Shown: in pieces, positions 17,602 to 26,337 of the stretch
Layout of the letters: each line of letters begins with the position of its first letter
How positions within the stretch are numbered: position 1 is the stretch's first letter
From: Bacteroidota bacterium
GTDB lineage: Bacteria; Bacteroidota; Ignavibacteria; Ignavibacteriales; Ignavibacteriaceae
Assembly: GCA_020161395.1 (NCBI GenBank)
Contig: JAIUOE010000001.1
Location: 558,001-622,000 of the forward strand
Length of the DNA: 64,000 nucleotides
Direction: 5' to 3'
Notes under the pieces: generated by a model
Seen by the model: the letters and a program-made list of their open reading frames with translations, nothing else
Databases searched by the model: none
What the model was told of the DNA's origin: nothing
Position numbers and translations under genes: made by a program

Positions 17602-20600
17602 ATGGGAAAGAAGACCAAAGTGGCAAGGACCACAAACCATTCCGAGGAAGATATCAAGATTAAAATCATTCTACCGATCTTAAAGGATCTTGGATTTAGC
17701 GAAGACCAATTGTCTTTCGAGGATAAATTTACTATCACTCTTGGCCATAACCTATTGGATATTAAGCAGAGCGTCGACGGCTATTCTGATATACTTTGCA
17801 AATCCCCAGATGGTAAACGTAATCTCTTCGTAATAGAGGTAAAGAGAGATGATGTTAAGTTTACCGAAAAGGAAATTGAACAGGTCATCTCTTATGCCAG
17901 ACTGGTTCACCCTATAGCCCCTCTTTCAATACTGACAAATGGGAATGAATTGTTAGTCTATGACACATATACTAAAGAGTTGTACGAAAACAACATAGAC
18001 TTTAGTGACCCTACCAAATTGAAAATACACCATGGATTGAAAGAAGATATTGAGTATCGATATGAAGCACTAAAATTTCTTGTAGGTTACAATTTAATCA
18101 ATCTAAAAGCTTTTGTTGAAGAACAGCAAAAAACACGAATGGCCTCATTTTTTGGGGATATTTCTAATCTAAGTAAAAAATATATACCTGAACTCTATCA
18201 AGCTCCCTCCGACTTAGCCCCCCTGTTTAAAGAATTTCTCACTGATGCCAAATCAGTTTTTCTAATAATTGGTGAGCAGGGGGTCGGTAAAACAAATGCA
18301 ATGTGTTATTTAGCTCAAAAGCACCTTATTGATCAGATACCGTTTTTTTATGCAGGACATCTTATTTCAGAAGATGTACTTGAACTTATTAAGAAAGATT
18401 GCAACTGGTTCTTCTCATCCCACCTTGAGGCTGATCAGATTGTAGATAGGTTAGCAAGTCTGACTTTGCCCGAAAGGAAATTAATCATCTTCATTGATGC
18501 TATTGATGAAGTAATAATTCAAAATTTCCCCAGTTTTCCCAGACAACTAAATGAATTGGTTGTTAAATTCAAGAAATTTCCGAATGTAAAAATAGTAATC
18601 AGTTCCAAAACAAACACCGCCTACAGATTTTTGAAAATCGGGGGTGAACCCTCCGATATTTTGGAACAATTATTCATATCTGGTGGGAATGAGGTTGAGC
18701 CCGGCAAAAAAAACGAGTATAGTTTTAAAGTTGAGTTGTTCAATAACCATGATTTCAAAGATGTTTATTCTCTTTATTGTAATCGTTTGAGTATAAATGG
18801 AGCACCTCCTGCCAGCATACTTGATGAATTGCATCGTGGTATTGCACTCAAAGTATTTTGCATTGTTTTTCAGGGTAAACAGGTAGATCATAAAATAGAT
18901 TTTAAAGAATTGTTTGAACTTTATCTGGAAAATATTCTTTCCAAAATTAAAAATCCAGCACATGTAATAAGAATTTTACACCAATTAAGCAAGTGCATAT
19001 TTGAAAAGAACGAAGAAGAATCACACGAAAATTATTCTCTAGATTTTATTGAGGAAGAGGAATTCCGAAACTATCTAAAGTTTGGAATTAATGATGAAAT
19101 CCCTCACGAGTTATTTGACTATAACATTCTGACACGCCAATCAAACTATACAAAAACACCTTCAGTTGGTTTTTACTATACAATGGTCAGAGACTTTTTG
19201 ATGGTCTCAAAAACAATGGATATTTACTCAATGAATTTCGATTCCTTCAAGGTCAAAATTGAAGAACTTTCACAATTTGGTCTTGGAAAAGATCTAATTT
19301 CTGTGATTAATCTTTTTTTAGATGTTCAGAGAAAAGTATGGTTAGTGACTATCTATGAAGGCAAATGTGAACAATTTTCGAATGAAATGGTGCGCATTAC
19401 CGAACTAGCTAACCCAAAACTAAAAAACTTCTTATTTCCAGGACTTAAAAACAGCATAGGTTTTGTGTTCGGCAAGGGTATAGCTTCACCTTATCGTGGA
19501 GTAAGAGAAAAACAGAGGAATGAGCCTTTGGTGAGCTATTTTAATGGAGAGTTTGATTACGAGGTATGGTTTGGGAGCATGAGACTTTTCGATTTTAGGA
19601 TTGACAGCCCTATCCTGATCCTCAAGGACCCTATTGGATTAGCTCATAAAGAGATGATTGAGAGAATAACAAAGGTTGTAAATTCTGGTCTACTTATTGA
19701 AACTGAATGCAAAACAATTGAGATCGAGGTATTGTTTAGATTGATACAAAACAATCAAGACAAATTAGGATTGAATCTGGTGAAGTTATCTTCGTTTGCA
19801 CAAAAAAATCATGGTAAATTGACATTGGATCGTACGGATATTCTTCGGAGGACGAAAAAATATTTTGCACTTAAGCACTTTCAGAATCTATCACCTCAAA
19901 ATTTGCATCGAGAGTTTCAAAAAATAAACACCCATTGGCCGGGCACCAACAATAACTTAAATTTTAGTCAATTATCACTCCAAGATATTATTGAAGGATT
20001 TCAACACGAAATTCTAGATGAATATGCAAATCGATTCAGACTTGGAGATGAAATGGAGATGAAAAGAATATTTGATATCCTGATGAGGTGGGATGATCTC
20101 AAATTTAGCCCTCCACTTAACCATAATTTTCCTAATTGGAATCAAAACAACCAAATTGTGATAGGAAATCAGCATGATTTTAGTGCATCGTTACTAGACT
20201 CAATCTTAAACTCATTCTCAACGGATCAGATTGAAGAATACTTAACAACTTTTTTTAATTGCTTTATCGAAAGCTACCGTGATCTTATAAAATCTAATTT
20301 TGAGAGTCTTTCGGATAGATTCGAGTTATACAAAGAACTACCCGTTGATTTACTTTTTTCGGTTGATTACAAGTCGGGAGCTGTTATGTATGGTTTAAGC
20401 AAAAATGGTTCAAATTCTGTGAGAAGTGTCGAAAAAATAGGTTTTGATGGAGATATATTCGCTGGCGCAGGTTGTCGGCTAGCAGATTTTTTTGTAAGTG
20501 AAACATCCTATCCCTTTTTACATGATAAAACTGAGAAAATAAGTAATTCGGCTGTAATAAGGAATTTTGTTTACCGGCGGATTGAGAGTGAGATTAAAAG

Positions 20601-20619
20601 CTCGAATTTTAAATTCTGA
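17602..20619 (+). CDS. HsdR_N nuclease-NACHT NTPase fusion
   Basis: A 1005-residue protein with two recognisable parts. Residues of about 15-170 resemble the N-terminal domain of type I restriction R subunits: D63, and E79-x-K81 in IEVKR, are the expected PD-(D/E)XK catalytic residues. Residues of about 215-400 are a NACHT-like NTPase with P-loop GEQGVGKT (224-231) and the diagnostic Walker B D299-A-I-D302-E303. The C-terminal ~550 residues are unassigned and are the likely sensor. Such nuclease-NTPase fusions are known among bacterial NACHT/STAND antiphage proteins. The start is supported by AGGAAAAAG about eight bases upstream. It follows res by 28 bases, so it is probably co-transcribed. 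The trigger and DNA target are inferences left open. Confidence 0.78.
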   Translation: MGKKTKVARTTNHSEEDIKIKIILPILKDLGFSEDQLSFEDKFTITLGHNLLDIKQSVDGYSDILCKSPDGKRNLFVIEVKRDDVKFTEKEIEQVISYARLVHPIAPLSILTNGNELLVYDTYTKELYENNIDFSDPTKLKIHHGLKEDIEYRYEALKFLVGYNLINLKAFVEEQQKTRMASFFGDISNLSKKYIPELYQAPSDLAPLFKEFLTDAKSVFLIIGEQGVGKTNAMCYLAQKHLIDQIPFFYAGHLISEDVLELIKKDCNWFFSSHLEADQIVDRLASLTLPERKLIIFIDAIDEVIIQNFPSFPRQLNELVVKFKKFPNVKIVISSKTNTAYRFLKIGGEPSDILEQLFISGGNEVEPGKKNEYSFKVELFNNHDFKDVYSLYCNRLSINGAPPASILDELHRGIALKVFCIVFQGKQVDHKIDFKELFELYLENILSKIKNPAHVIRILHQLSKCIFEKNEEESHENYSLDFIEEEEFRNYLKFGINDEIPHELFDYNILTRQSNYTKTPSVGFYYTMVRDFLMVSKTMDIYSMNFDSFKVKIEELSQFGLGKDLISVINLFLDVQRKVWLVTIYEGKCEQFSNEMVRITELANPKLKNFLFPGLKNSIGFVFGKGIASPYRGVREKQRNEPLVSYFNGEFDYEVWFGSMRLFDFRIDSPILILKDPIGLAHKEMIERITKVVNSGLLIETECKTIEIEVLFRLIQNNQDKLGLNLVKLSSFAQKNHGKLTLDRTDILRRTKKYFALKHFQNLSPQNLHREFQKINTHWPGTNNNLNFSQLSLQDIIEGFQHEILDEYANRFRLGDEMEMKRIFDILMRWDDLKFSPPLNHNFPNWNQNNQIVIGNQHDFSASLLDSILNSFSTDQIEEYLTTFFNCFIESYRDLIKSNFESLSDRFELYKELPVDLLFSVDYKSGAVMYGLSKNGSNSVRSVEKIGFDGDIFAGAGCRLADFFVSETSYPFLHDKTEKISNSAVIRNFVYRRIESEIKSSNFKF

Positions 20620-21007
20620 ATAGGGACAACTACTGCTGATGTAATGTGCTAACTTGACAATGTAAGTGTTATTTGTGAAAACTACTACTGACCGTATCCC
20701 GTGGTGTACATTTTCCCATGGTGAATTACAAAATAAAAGGAACAATTGGGACAACCCGAAAGTGCGAAGACAAACCATATAATTATCCTGCAAATTTGAG
20801 GCAATGAACGGACATGAAACATTTGAGATTACAAAAGTAATTGCGAGTAATTTAGCAGTCATTGATGGAATCAAAGGTGCTAAAAAGATTTCCAAAGATT
20901 TCTTAAACGAATATCCATCAAAGTATTAAAAACTTGAGAACATTTACGGGTAGCTTGGGATTTAATTAATTACCATTTTACTAAATAACCAAAAAGCGAA
21001 TTTTTTA
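20620..21007. other. Gene-poor stretch inside the island
   Basis: About 390 bases between the NACHT gene and the DUF2971 gene. Two tiny frames overlap in an ATGA (20718-20807, 29 codons, and 20804-20929, 41 codons). Otherwise I see no gene, no repeat and no clear terminator. It may be the remains of a deleted gene. Confidence 0.4.
20804..20929 (+). CDS. Possible small protein or gene remnant, 41 residues
   Basis: Frame starting MNGHETFEITKVIASNLAV and ending YPSKY. It has normal amino-acid composition with a predicted helix but no family I recognise, and only a weak GAGG-like sequence before the start. It could be the C-terminal leftover of a larger defence gene. Low confidence that it is functional. 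Confidence 0.25.
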   Translation: MNGHETFEITKVIASNLAVIDGIKGAKKISKDFLNEYPSKY

Positions 21008-21772
21008 ATGGCAACATACAAAGAGTATTCCAGAAACTTCCTGAACTTCAGGACGCAAATAGAAGCAGATACACCAGTATACAGAGTGATTCCTATAAAA
21101 AGGTTGTTGGATTTAATCCAAAATAAAACAAATGTTTTGGTGCATCCGTCGATGTGGGATGACCCCTATGAGAATTTTCTATTGAAATCTAAATTTAAAT
21201 GGAATGGATTCAATATTGATGTTTCTAATCTTCGGGACAGAGTTTTTGGACAGTGCTGGACGCTTAACAGTCAAGAAACTGACGCACTGTGGCGGATTTA
21301 CTCACCTGAGAAAGATGGCGTACGTTTAAAAAGTAGTATAAAACAAGTATTTGCCCCACTCGTGGCGCAAAATAATGATTGGTATATAAGTGCCTACTTT
21401 GGAAAAGTACGATATTTTAATCAGGAAAGAATGAAAAAAGTGATGCAAAACTATGTACTTAAGAGCCTCAATTTTGGACTTACGAATGGTATAGATATTA
21501 TTTACTCACTGATGTCGAAAAGAGAAGCATTTAAACATGAAAAAGAGGTCCGACTAGTTTATCGAGGAACACCAAATCGCAGTGATAAACTTCATGGATA
21601 TAGCATTAATCCACAAAAGTTTATTCATGAATTACTTTTTGACCCAAGAATTGATGAGCAAGATTATCAGAATTATAAGGAACAGTTGCAGATATTGATT
21701 CCGAAATGCCTTATTTCACACTCAGATCTTTATAAAGGGCCGGATTTTACCGTTATTATTAAAGATGAATAA
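21008..21772 (+). CDS. DUF2971 domain protein
   Basis: A 254-residue cytoplasmic protein. It contains the DUF2971 pattern: an N-terminal YRVIPIKRLLDLI segment, NVLVHPSMWDDPYENFLL, then a CWTLNSQETDALWRIY block (about 80-95) and a later EVRLVY block. DUF2971 proteins are common next to defence and mobile genes, but their activity is not established. It is the last gene of the island, about 100 bases before the right direct repeat. The ribosome binding site is weak, as is usual in Bacteroidota. Confidence 0.7.
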   Translation: MATYKEYSRNFLNFRTQIEADTPVYRVIPIKRLLDLIQNKTNVLVHPSMWDDPYENFLLKSKFKWNGFNIDVSNLRDRVFGQCWTLNSQETDALWRIYSPEKDGVRLKSSIKQVFAPLVAQNNDWYISAYFGKVRYFNQERMKKVMQNYVLKSLNFGLTNGIDIIYSLMSKREAFKHEKEVRLVYRGTPNRSDKLHGYSINPQKFIHELLFDPRIDEQDYQNYKEQLQILIPKCLISHSDLYKGPDFTVIIKDE

Positions 21773-21870
21773 ATTAAGTAAAACCTAGTCATTGAACTTC
21801 AAACTCCGCAACAATGACAGCAACAACAATTCTTAACTCCTTATATAATAAGCACTTATAGCTCTGACCC

Positions 21871-21960
21871 TCTGCCTTTTAAGCAGAGGGTCGGTGGTTC
21901 GAGCCCACCCGTGCTCACGAAAAAAAAGCCTTCAGAGAAATCTGAGGGCTTTTTTGTTTT
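21871..21960 (+). repeat. Right 90-bp direct repeat (candidate attR)
   Basis: Exact copy of 7279-7368: the 3' half of tRNA-Lys and its terminator. The sequence just before it (around 21851-21870, containing GCAC and TAGCTC) looks like a shrunken tRNA 5' half lacking the D-loop and one side of the D-stem, so this copy cannot fold as a working tRNA. It marks the right end of the island; the chromosome resumes at about 21961. Confidence 0.85.
21920..21955 (+). terminator. Duplicated tRNA-Lys terminator
   Basis: Same hairpin and T run as at 7328-7363, carried within the right direct repeat. It would stop transcripts leaving the island on the plus strand. Confidence 0.85.
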
Positions 21961-22034
21961 AAATATTCAAACTAAAACCAATAGAAGCCAGTTTGAAATC
22001 CTCTTTTGCAAAAGAGAACCATTCTTTTACACTC

Positions 22035-22382
22035 TCACCCCCCCTTTTCATACAAAACAATTCCTTCTTTAAGAGCTGAGAAATAAATATATCCTTTTAC
22101 AGTTCGATAAAGATCAATATCTGTTTCTGTTGCAGCCACAAAATCAACAGGTACTGCTCCACTTCGAACTTTACGATACAGGAGTTGTGCGGTCTCCCTT
22201 CTGTGAGAGCCGTCATCAACGACAATAAGCAAATCGATATCGTTGTACTTGTCGACTTCTTTCCTTGCGGCAGAACCAAACAGTATGATTTTCTTCGGAG
22301 ATACGACCTCGACGACTTGTGGAATTAACATTCTGAGTATCTCTCCAACTTGAAAACTGTTGATGGAAAAATCAGATTTCAT
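22035..22382 (-). CDS. MNT-type nucleotidyltransferase domain protein
   Basis: A 115-residue protein of the minimal nucleotidyltransferase fold. The catalytic pattern G-S-A-A-R then D-I-D-L is present in ILFGSAARKE...NDIDLLIV (about residues 34-52). A third acidic residue is plausible in VPVDFVA. Proteins of this type often pair with a HEPN protein as toxin and antitoxin, the MNT partner adding AMP to the toxin. I see no HEPN gene on either side here, so it is an orphan or has another role. It lies just outside the island. Confidence 0.8.
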   Translation of the reverse strand: MKSDFSINSFQVGEILRMLIPQVVEVVSPKKIILFGSAARKEVDKYNDIDLLIVVDDGSHRRETAQLLYRKVRSGAVPVDFVAATETDIDLYRTVKGYIYFSALKEGIVLYEKGG

Positions 22383-22510
22383 TAAAGCAAATTCACTTTT
22401 ATCATTGAATAATCAAAGTATGTTTTTCTTAATGTAACTCTTCGAAAACCCAAATATACAAAAAAGGTCTTTAACAGATTTTGGATGTTCCGGTTTCGTG
22501 ATTGGTAGAA

Positions 22511-22847
22511 AAATACCTCAACCATCCGGTTACTTGAAGTGATGCTTTGGATTGGTTTTTCGTGAAAACTTATATTTGGGAGGTTCCGGCTCTATTTCAG
22601 CTTCCACGGAAACCTCTGGTTCTGATTCCTCTTCCGACAGTGATTCTTCTTCGAAAGCGACCAGATCGGGATTAATCGACATGCTTTCGATTGTTTCCGG
22701 GTCGAGAAAAGAGTCTTTCTGCTTCCTGAAGAGGGCAATGCTGACGGGAGGGACAACGATAAAAAAGATAAGCGTTAAGATTATTACAAGAGTGTCGCTC
22801 ATATTAAACCGGGAAGATTACAAAATTATACTATTCAAAATTAAAAA
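22511..22847 (-). repeat. 337-bp duplicated segment, copy 1
   Basis: Matches 24669-25005 without gaps at an offset of 2158 bases, with about four mismatches. It holds the whole small membrane gene plus its upstream region. Weaker similarity continues upstream of the gene for another ~40 bases after a 16-base length difference. Confidence 0.9.
22530..22802 (-). CDS. Small single-pass membrane protein, copy 1
   Basis: A 90-residue protein. Residues of about 4-25 form one hydrophobic segment (LVIILTLIFFIVVPPVSIAL), followed by a basic KQK. A long acidic tail rich in Glu and Pro comes next (about 35-75), and then a basic end (YKFSRKTNPKHHFK). I do not recognise the family. The layout suggests a membrane-anchored cytoplasmic tail. 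It differs from copy 2 at 24688 by one residue (Glu versus Gly in the LS-x-EESEPE stretch). Conservation of the reading frame between copies supports a real gene. Confidence 0.7.
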   Translation of the reverse strand: MSDTLVIILTLIFFIVVPPVSIALFRKQKDSFLDPETIESMSINPDLVAFEEESLSEEESEPEVSVEAEIEPEPPKYKFSRKTNPKHHFK

Positions 22848-23085
22848 GAAACTGTTATACAGAATTGCCACTAATTTGATGATTAGCAGTATTAGTCTTC
22901 GACGGCCTTCGAGATTACGGAATCTACGACAACTAATAAATCAGATGATGACCCCGGCCTATTAATCACACGATGATCGTGTGACTGTGCTCACAGCCCG
23001 GAGTGACACGATTAAACCGGACCAATTCTGAAAATGTCATATAAACGAATCAGTTTAATATTTATTCATTTAACCGGAGATAAAA

Positions 23086-24654
23086 ATGAGATCCTTGGTT
23101 CTCTTTCTTCTGTTTTCAGGAATCCTTTATCCGCAGACGCACGGCACCCATTCAGCATGGTCGTCCGCTGAAGTTGTACCATTATCACAGACCGGAGCTT
23201 CCGCGGGCGGTGGCGTACCCAACACCTTGATTGCGTTGGGAGAGGGGAAGATACTCGTTTTTTACACTGAGCAGTTTCCGTTTCCCGGAGGTCCCGTCAA
23301 GCCTTTTTTCGCGGGATCGACAGACAACGGTCAGACATGGAGTGCTCCCTCTGCCACTCTCATCCCTCCCGTTGCAAAAACGACAGCAATCGCAGGTTCG
23401 CTCGGAGCAGCTAAGCTTGCATCGGGAAATGTGGCGGTTTCATGGGCTTCTGCCAACCCTCAGGGTATCTTCTCCGCTATCTATAACCCCGCCACCGCCT
23501 CCTGGGGTGACACGGTAAGGGTATCGCAGTATGTGCTGAGATCGACCGGATACCAGTTCACTACAGCGGACAGGAAAGGAAGGATTCACATAGTCTGGTC
23601 TGATGGCCGCATCGAGCCCGGATCGGTTCAGGAGATTTATTATTCCCGATCAACCGATGGCGGTGCGAGCTGGTCGGAACAAAAAATGTTGAGCAGTGAC
23701 GACGGACGCCACTCTTCTTTCCCTTGTGGTGATTTCACGGGCACTTATTCTGACACTCTCGCTTTCGCATGGCGTGACAGCATATCGGGACCCAAAAACT
23801 GGGATGTCAATATCGTCGTATCAACCGACGGCGGGGTGAGCTGGCAGACCCCGAAAGCACTCACCTCATCAACCCTGATGCAGAGTGATCCACAGGTGAT
23901 AGTTGATAAACACGGGGGTTTTTATCTGATCTTTCATGAGTACTCGACCGCGTGTGCCGGCGGATACTGTGCCTCAGTTTATTTCGGGTACAGTTCTGAT
24001 GGAGGTGCATCATGGGGTTCAGGGTTCCGTAAGATATCCCCGGAAAATATCCGCTCCCACCTGTGTAAATCTGCTTACGACTATGCAAACGACCGCTTTT
24101 GGGCGTTCTGGAAGGACGAGCGCGACTTCAACTTCACAACTGGAAATCCTGAGGCGGACATTGTCGGCAGAAGTTTTGAAAGCAGGGGAAGTGTTGCCCC
24201 GGACACTCTCGAGTTCATTTCGGATATGGGGGATATGGAGGCGGCGTTCCATAATTTTTCCGCCGGGGCAGACGGGTCTCTTTATGCCGTATGGTATGCC
24301 GACTATTCGCAGTCGGCTCAGCCAAGAAAAATGTATTTTTCACGCCGTGTCGCAGTAACCGGGCTTAAGGCTGAGGAAACTGTAAACACGATCGGGGAAT
24401 TGGAGCCTTTGGCATATCCGAATCCGTTCAATCCCTCAACGGTAATAGCTTTCTCACTGAATCAACCTGCGCTTGCAAGTGTCTCAATTTATGACATGAC
24501 AGGAAGCAAAACCATGGAAATATTCTCCGGTTATCTTGACGCTGGGACACACAGTTTTCAGTTCGATGCGCGCTCCCTCTCAGCGGGTATTTATATATGT
24601 CAGGTTGCAACACCCGTTACGAGAAAACACCTGAAACTCGCCCTGGTGAAGTGA
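23086..24654 (+). CDS. Secreted sialidase-fold Asp-box protein with type IX sorting domain
   Basis: A 522-residue exported protein. The signal peptide is MRSLVLFLLFSGILYPQ. Asp-box motifs of the S-x-D-x-G-x-x-W type recur (STDNGQTW, STDGGASW, STDGGVSW, SSDGGASW), giving a six-bladed beta-propeller like BNR/sialidase proteins. I do not see a full set of sialidase catalytic residues, so enzyme activity is not claimed. The C-terminal ~80 residues form a sorting domain (PNPFNPSTVIAFSL ... LSAGIYICQV). It lies between the two copies of the duplicated small membrane gene, which point the other way. Confidence 0.82.
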   Translation: MRSLVLFLLFSGILYPQTHGTHSAWSSAEVVPLSQTGASAGGGVPNTLIALGEGKILVFYTEQFPFPGGPVKPFFAGSTDNGQTWSAPSATLIPPVAKTTAIAGSLGAAKLASGNVAVSWASANPQGIFSAIYNPATASWGDTVRVSQYVLRSTGYQFTTADRKGRIHIVWSDGRIEPGSVQEIYYSRSTDGGASWSEQKMLSSDDGRHSSFPCGDFTGTYSDTLAFAWRDSISGPKNWDVNIVVSTDGGVSWQTPKALTSSTLMQSDPQVIVDKHGGFYLIFHEYSTACAGGYCASVYFGYSSDGGASWGSGFRKISPENIRSHLCKSAYDYANDRFWAFWKDERDFNFTTGNPEADIVGRSFESRGSVAPDTLEFISDMGDMEAAFHNFSAGADGSLYAVWYADYSQSAQPRKMYFSRRVAVTGLKAEETVNTIGELEPLAYPNPFNPSTVIAFSLNQPALASVSIYDMTGSKTMEIFSGYLDAGTHSFQFDARSLSAGIYICQVATPVTRKHLKLALVK

Positions 24655-24668
24655 TGTTTTTTTGTGTT

Positions 24669-25005
24669 AAATACTTCAACCATCCGGTTACTTGAAGTGA
24701 TGCTTTGGATTGGTTTTTCGTGAAAACTTATATTTGGGAGGTTCCGGCTCTATTTCAGCTTCCACGGAAACCTCTGGTTCTGATTCCTCTCCCGACAGTG
24801 ATTCTTCTTCGAAAGCGACCAGATCGGGATTAATCGACATGCTTTCGATTGTTTCCGGATCGAGAAAAGAGTCTTTCTGCTTCCTGAAGAGGGCAATGCT
24901 GACGGGCGGGACAACGATAAAAAAGATAAGCGTTAAGATTATTACAAGAGTGTCGCTCATATTAAACCGGGAAGATTACAAAATTATACTATTCAAAATT
25001 AAAAA
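24669..25005 (-). repeat. 337-bp duplicated segment, copy 2
   Basis: Second copy of 22511-22847, in the same orientation, about four mismatches. Together the two copies bracket the secreted Asp-box gene as direct repeats, so recombination between them could delete or amplify that gene. Confidence 0.9.
24688..24960 (-). CDS. Small single-pass membrane protein, copy 2
   Basis: A 90-residue near-identical copy of the protein at 22530-22802, with one substitution (Gly for Glu in the acidic tail). Membrane segment, acidic tail and basic end are as in copy 1. Function unknown. The few silent changes between copies suggest a fairly recent duplication. Confidence 0.7.
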   Translation of the reverse strand: MSDTLVIILTLIFFIVVPPVSIALFRKQKDSFLDPETIESMSINPDLVAFEEESLSGEESEPEVSVEAEIEPEPPKYKFSRKTNPKHHFK

Positions 25006-25218
25006 TAAATTAGTAAATCTACTAACTTTTATACAGAATTAACACTAATTTAATGATAAACGGTAGTGTTATGCTGAAATCATGTAGAAACTGATGTCCC
25101 TTCCTCCCCTGCAGGATTGTAATGCAAAGAATATTTTGTAACTTTAGTTGTCTTTAAATTTATTATGTTTGACCGGATGAAGCGAGATCAGTTTCGTTCA
25201 CAAACAAGAGATGAAAAA

Positions 25219-26277
25219 ATGAAAAATCTCATTAATTCAGTTAAAATTTCCCTTCTTTTTCTTTCCGTGATCCTCAATTTATCCTGCTCAAAGGAGAACT
25301 CCTCCAATCCTGTAGAACCGGTGGATCAGACAAAACTTGACGCAGCTTTTTCACGGGCAGCCGGTATGACAAATCTTAAAAGTCTTGTTGTCTCCAGAAA
25401 TGGAACGATAGTAAAAGAGGCGTATTTTAACGGTGGAGGCGCTGATCTTACACATGATGTAAGGTCTGTAACAAAAAGTGTGGTTGCCATTCTGACAGGA
25501 ATTGCAATCGATAAGGGATTGATACAATCCGCTGAGCAGCCAATCGACAGCTTCATCAGGCCCCTGGTTCCGGACCTCTCAACCGAAAAAGGAAAAATCA
25601 CCATTGGCAACCTCCTCTCGATGAGCAGCGGTTTCGAGTGGGATGAATTAAATTCTGAATTCGGATACAACAACTGGGTGCTTGCTGAAAATCAGGTTCA
25701 ATATCTTTTTGCAAAGCCGCTGACCTCGCTGCCGGGGCTGACTTTTACATACAACTCTGCAGCTTTGCATATCCTGTCGGTGATTATTTCCCGTGCAGCC
25801 AAAATGCAAACCCTTGAATTTGCAAATATCCATTTTTTTGAAAAACTTGAAACGGGTGCGAGAAACTGGCAGACAGACCGGCAGGGTTACAACAACGGTG
25901 GTGCCGGATTGGAACTCACTCCCCGGGAAATGATAAAAATTGGAAACCTGATTCTCGACAAGGGTGAGTATATGGGACGGCGAATAGTTTCTCAGGAGTG
26001 GATCACCCGAATGAAAGGCCACCAGATTTCCCTTGCAGACAATACGATGAATTATGCAAACGGCTACGGATTTGGCTGGTGGACAGGGGAAGGTTCGAAA
26101 GGGAACTATGTTTTCGCAAACGGTTGGGGAGGGCAGTTTATCGTGGTTGTACCGGACTATAAACTGGTGATTACGGCGACAAATAAATGGAGCGGTGTTG
26201 GTTCCCCGGTGGCTAATCAGCAGTGGCTGGCAACAATTAACCTCATTATGTCGGATGTCCTGGGTGCTTTTAATTGA
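25219..26277 (+). CDS. Beta-lactamase-family serine hydrolase, lipoprotein
   Basis: A protein of 352 residues from the chosen start. The frame opens at 25165, but I prefer ATG 25219: it begins a normal signal (MKNLINSVKISLLFLSVILNL) ending at a lipid-type SC, and it has AGAG about ten bases upstream. The ATG at 25165 also falls inside a possible TATGTTTG promoter element (25164-25171). The catalytic S-x-x-K is in RSVTKSVVAIL, the Tyr-Asn-Ser motif is in FTYNSAALHIL, and a late ANGWGGQF segment replaces the third beta-lactamase motif. The family includes esterases and D-peptidases; substrate unknown. Confidence 0.82.
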   Translation: MKNLINSVKISLLFLSVILNLSCSKENSSNPVEPVDQTKLDAAFSRAAGMTNLKSLVVSRNGTIVKEAYFNGGGADLTHDVRSVTKSVVAILTGIAIDKGLIQSAEQPIDSFIRPLVPDLSTEKGKITIGNLLSMSSGFEWDELNSEFGYNNWVLAENQVQYLFAKPLTSLPGLTFTYNSAALHILSVIISRAAKMQTLEFANIHFFEKLETGARNWQTDRQGYNNGGAGLELTPREMIKIGNLILDKGEYMGRRIVSQEWITRMKGHQISLADNTMNYANGYGFGWWTGEGSKGNYVFANGWGGQFIVVVPDYKLVITATNKWSGVGSPVANQQWLATINLIMSDVLGAFN

Positions 26278-26337
26278 AATCCCTCACCAATTCTTTTTAT
26301 TTTTGACTGATCATTTAACAATTATTCAGAGATCAAA

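Noticed and set aside
21841-21960. A second functional tRNA-Lys at the right repeat
   Set aside because: Only the anticodon arm to the 3' end is intact. The 5' half is missing or badly shortened, so no acceptor stem or D-arm can form.
22035-22382. A complete HEPN-MNT toxin-antitoxin pair
   Set aside because: Only the nucleotidyltransferase is present; no HEPN partner gene lies on either side.
22552-22965. Plus-strand frames opposite both copies of the small membrane gene (also at 24710-25042)
   Set aside because: They are antisense to the duplicated gene and change their ends freely between copies, while the minus-strand frame keeps its length, membrane segment and sequence.
23086-24654. 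Calling the Asp-box proteins sialidases
   Set aside because: Asp-boxes define the fold only. The arginine triad and the other catalytic residues of sialidases were not evident.
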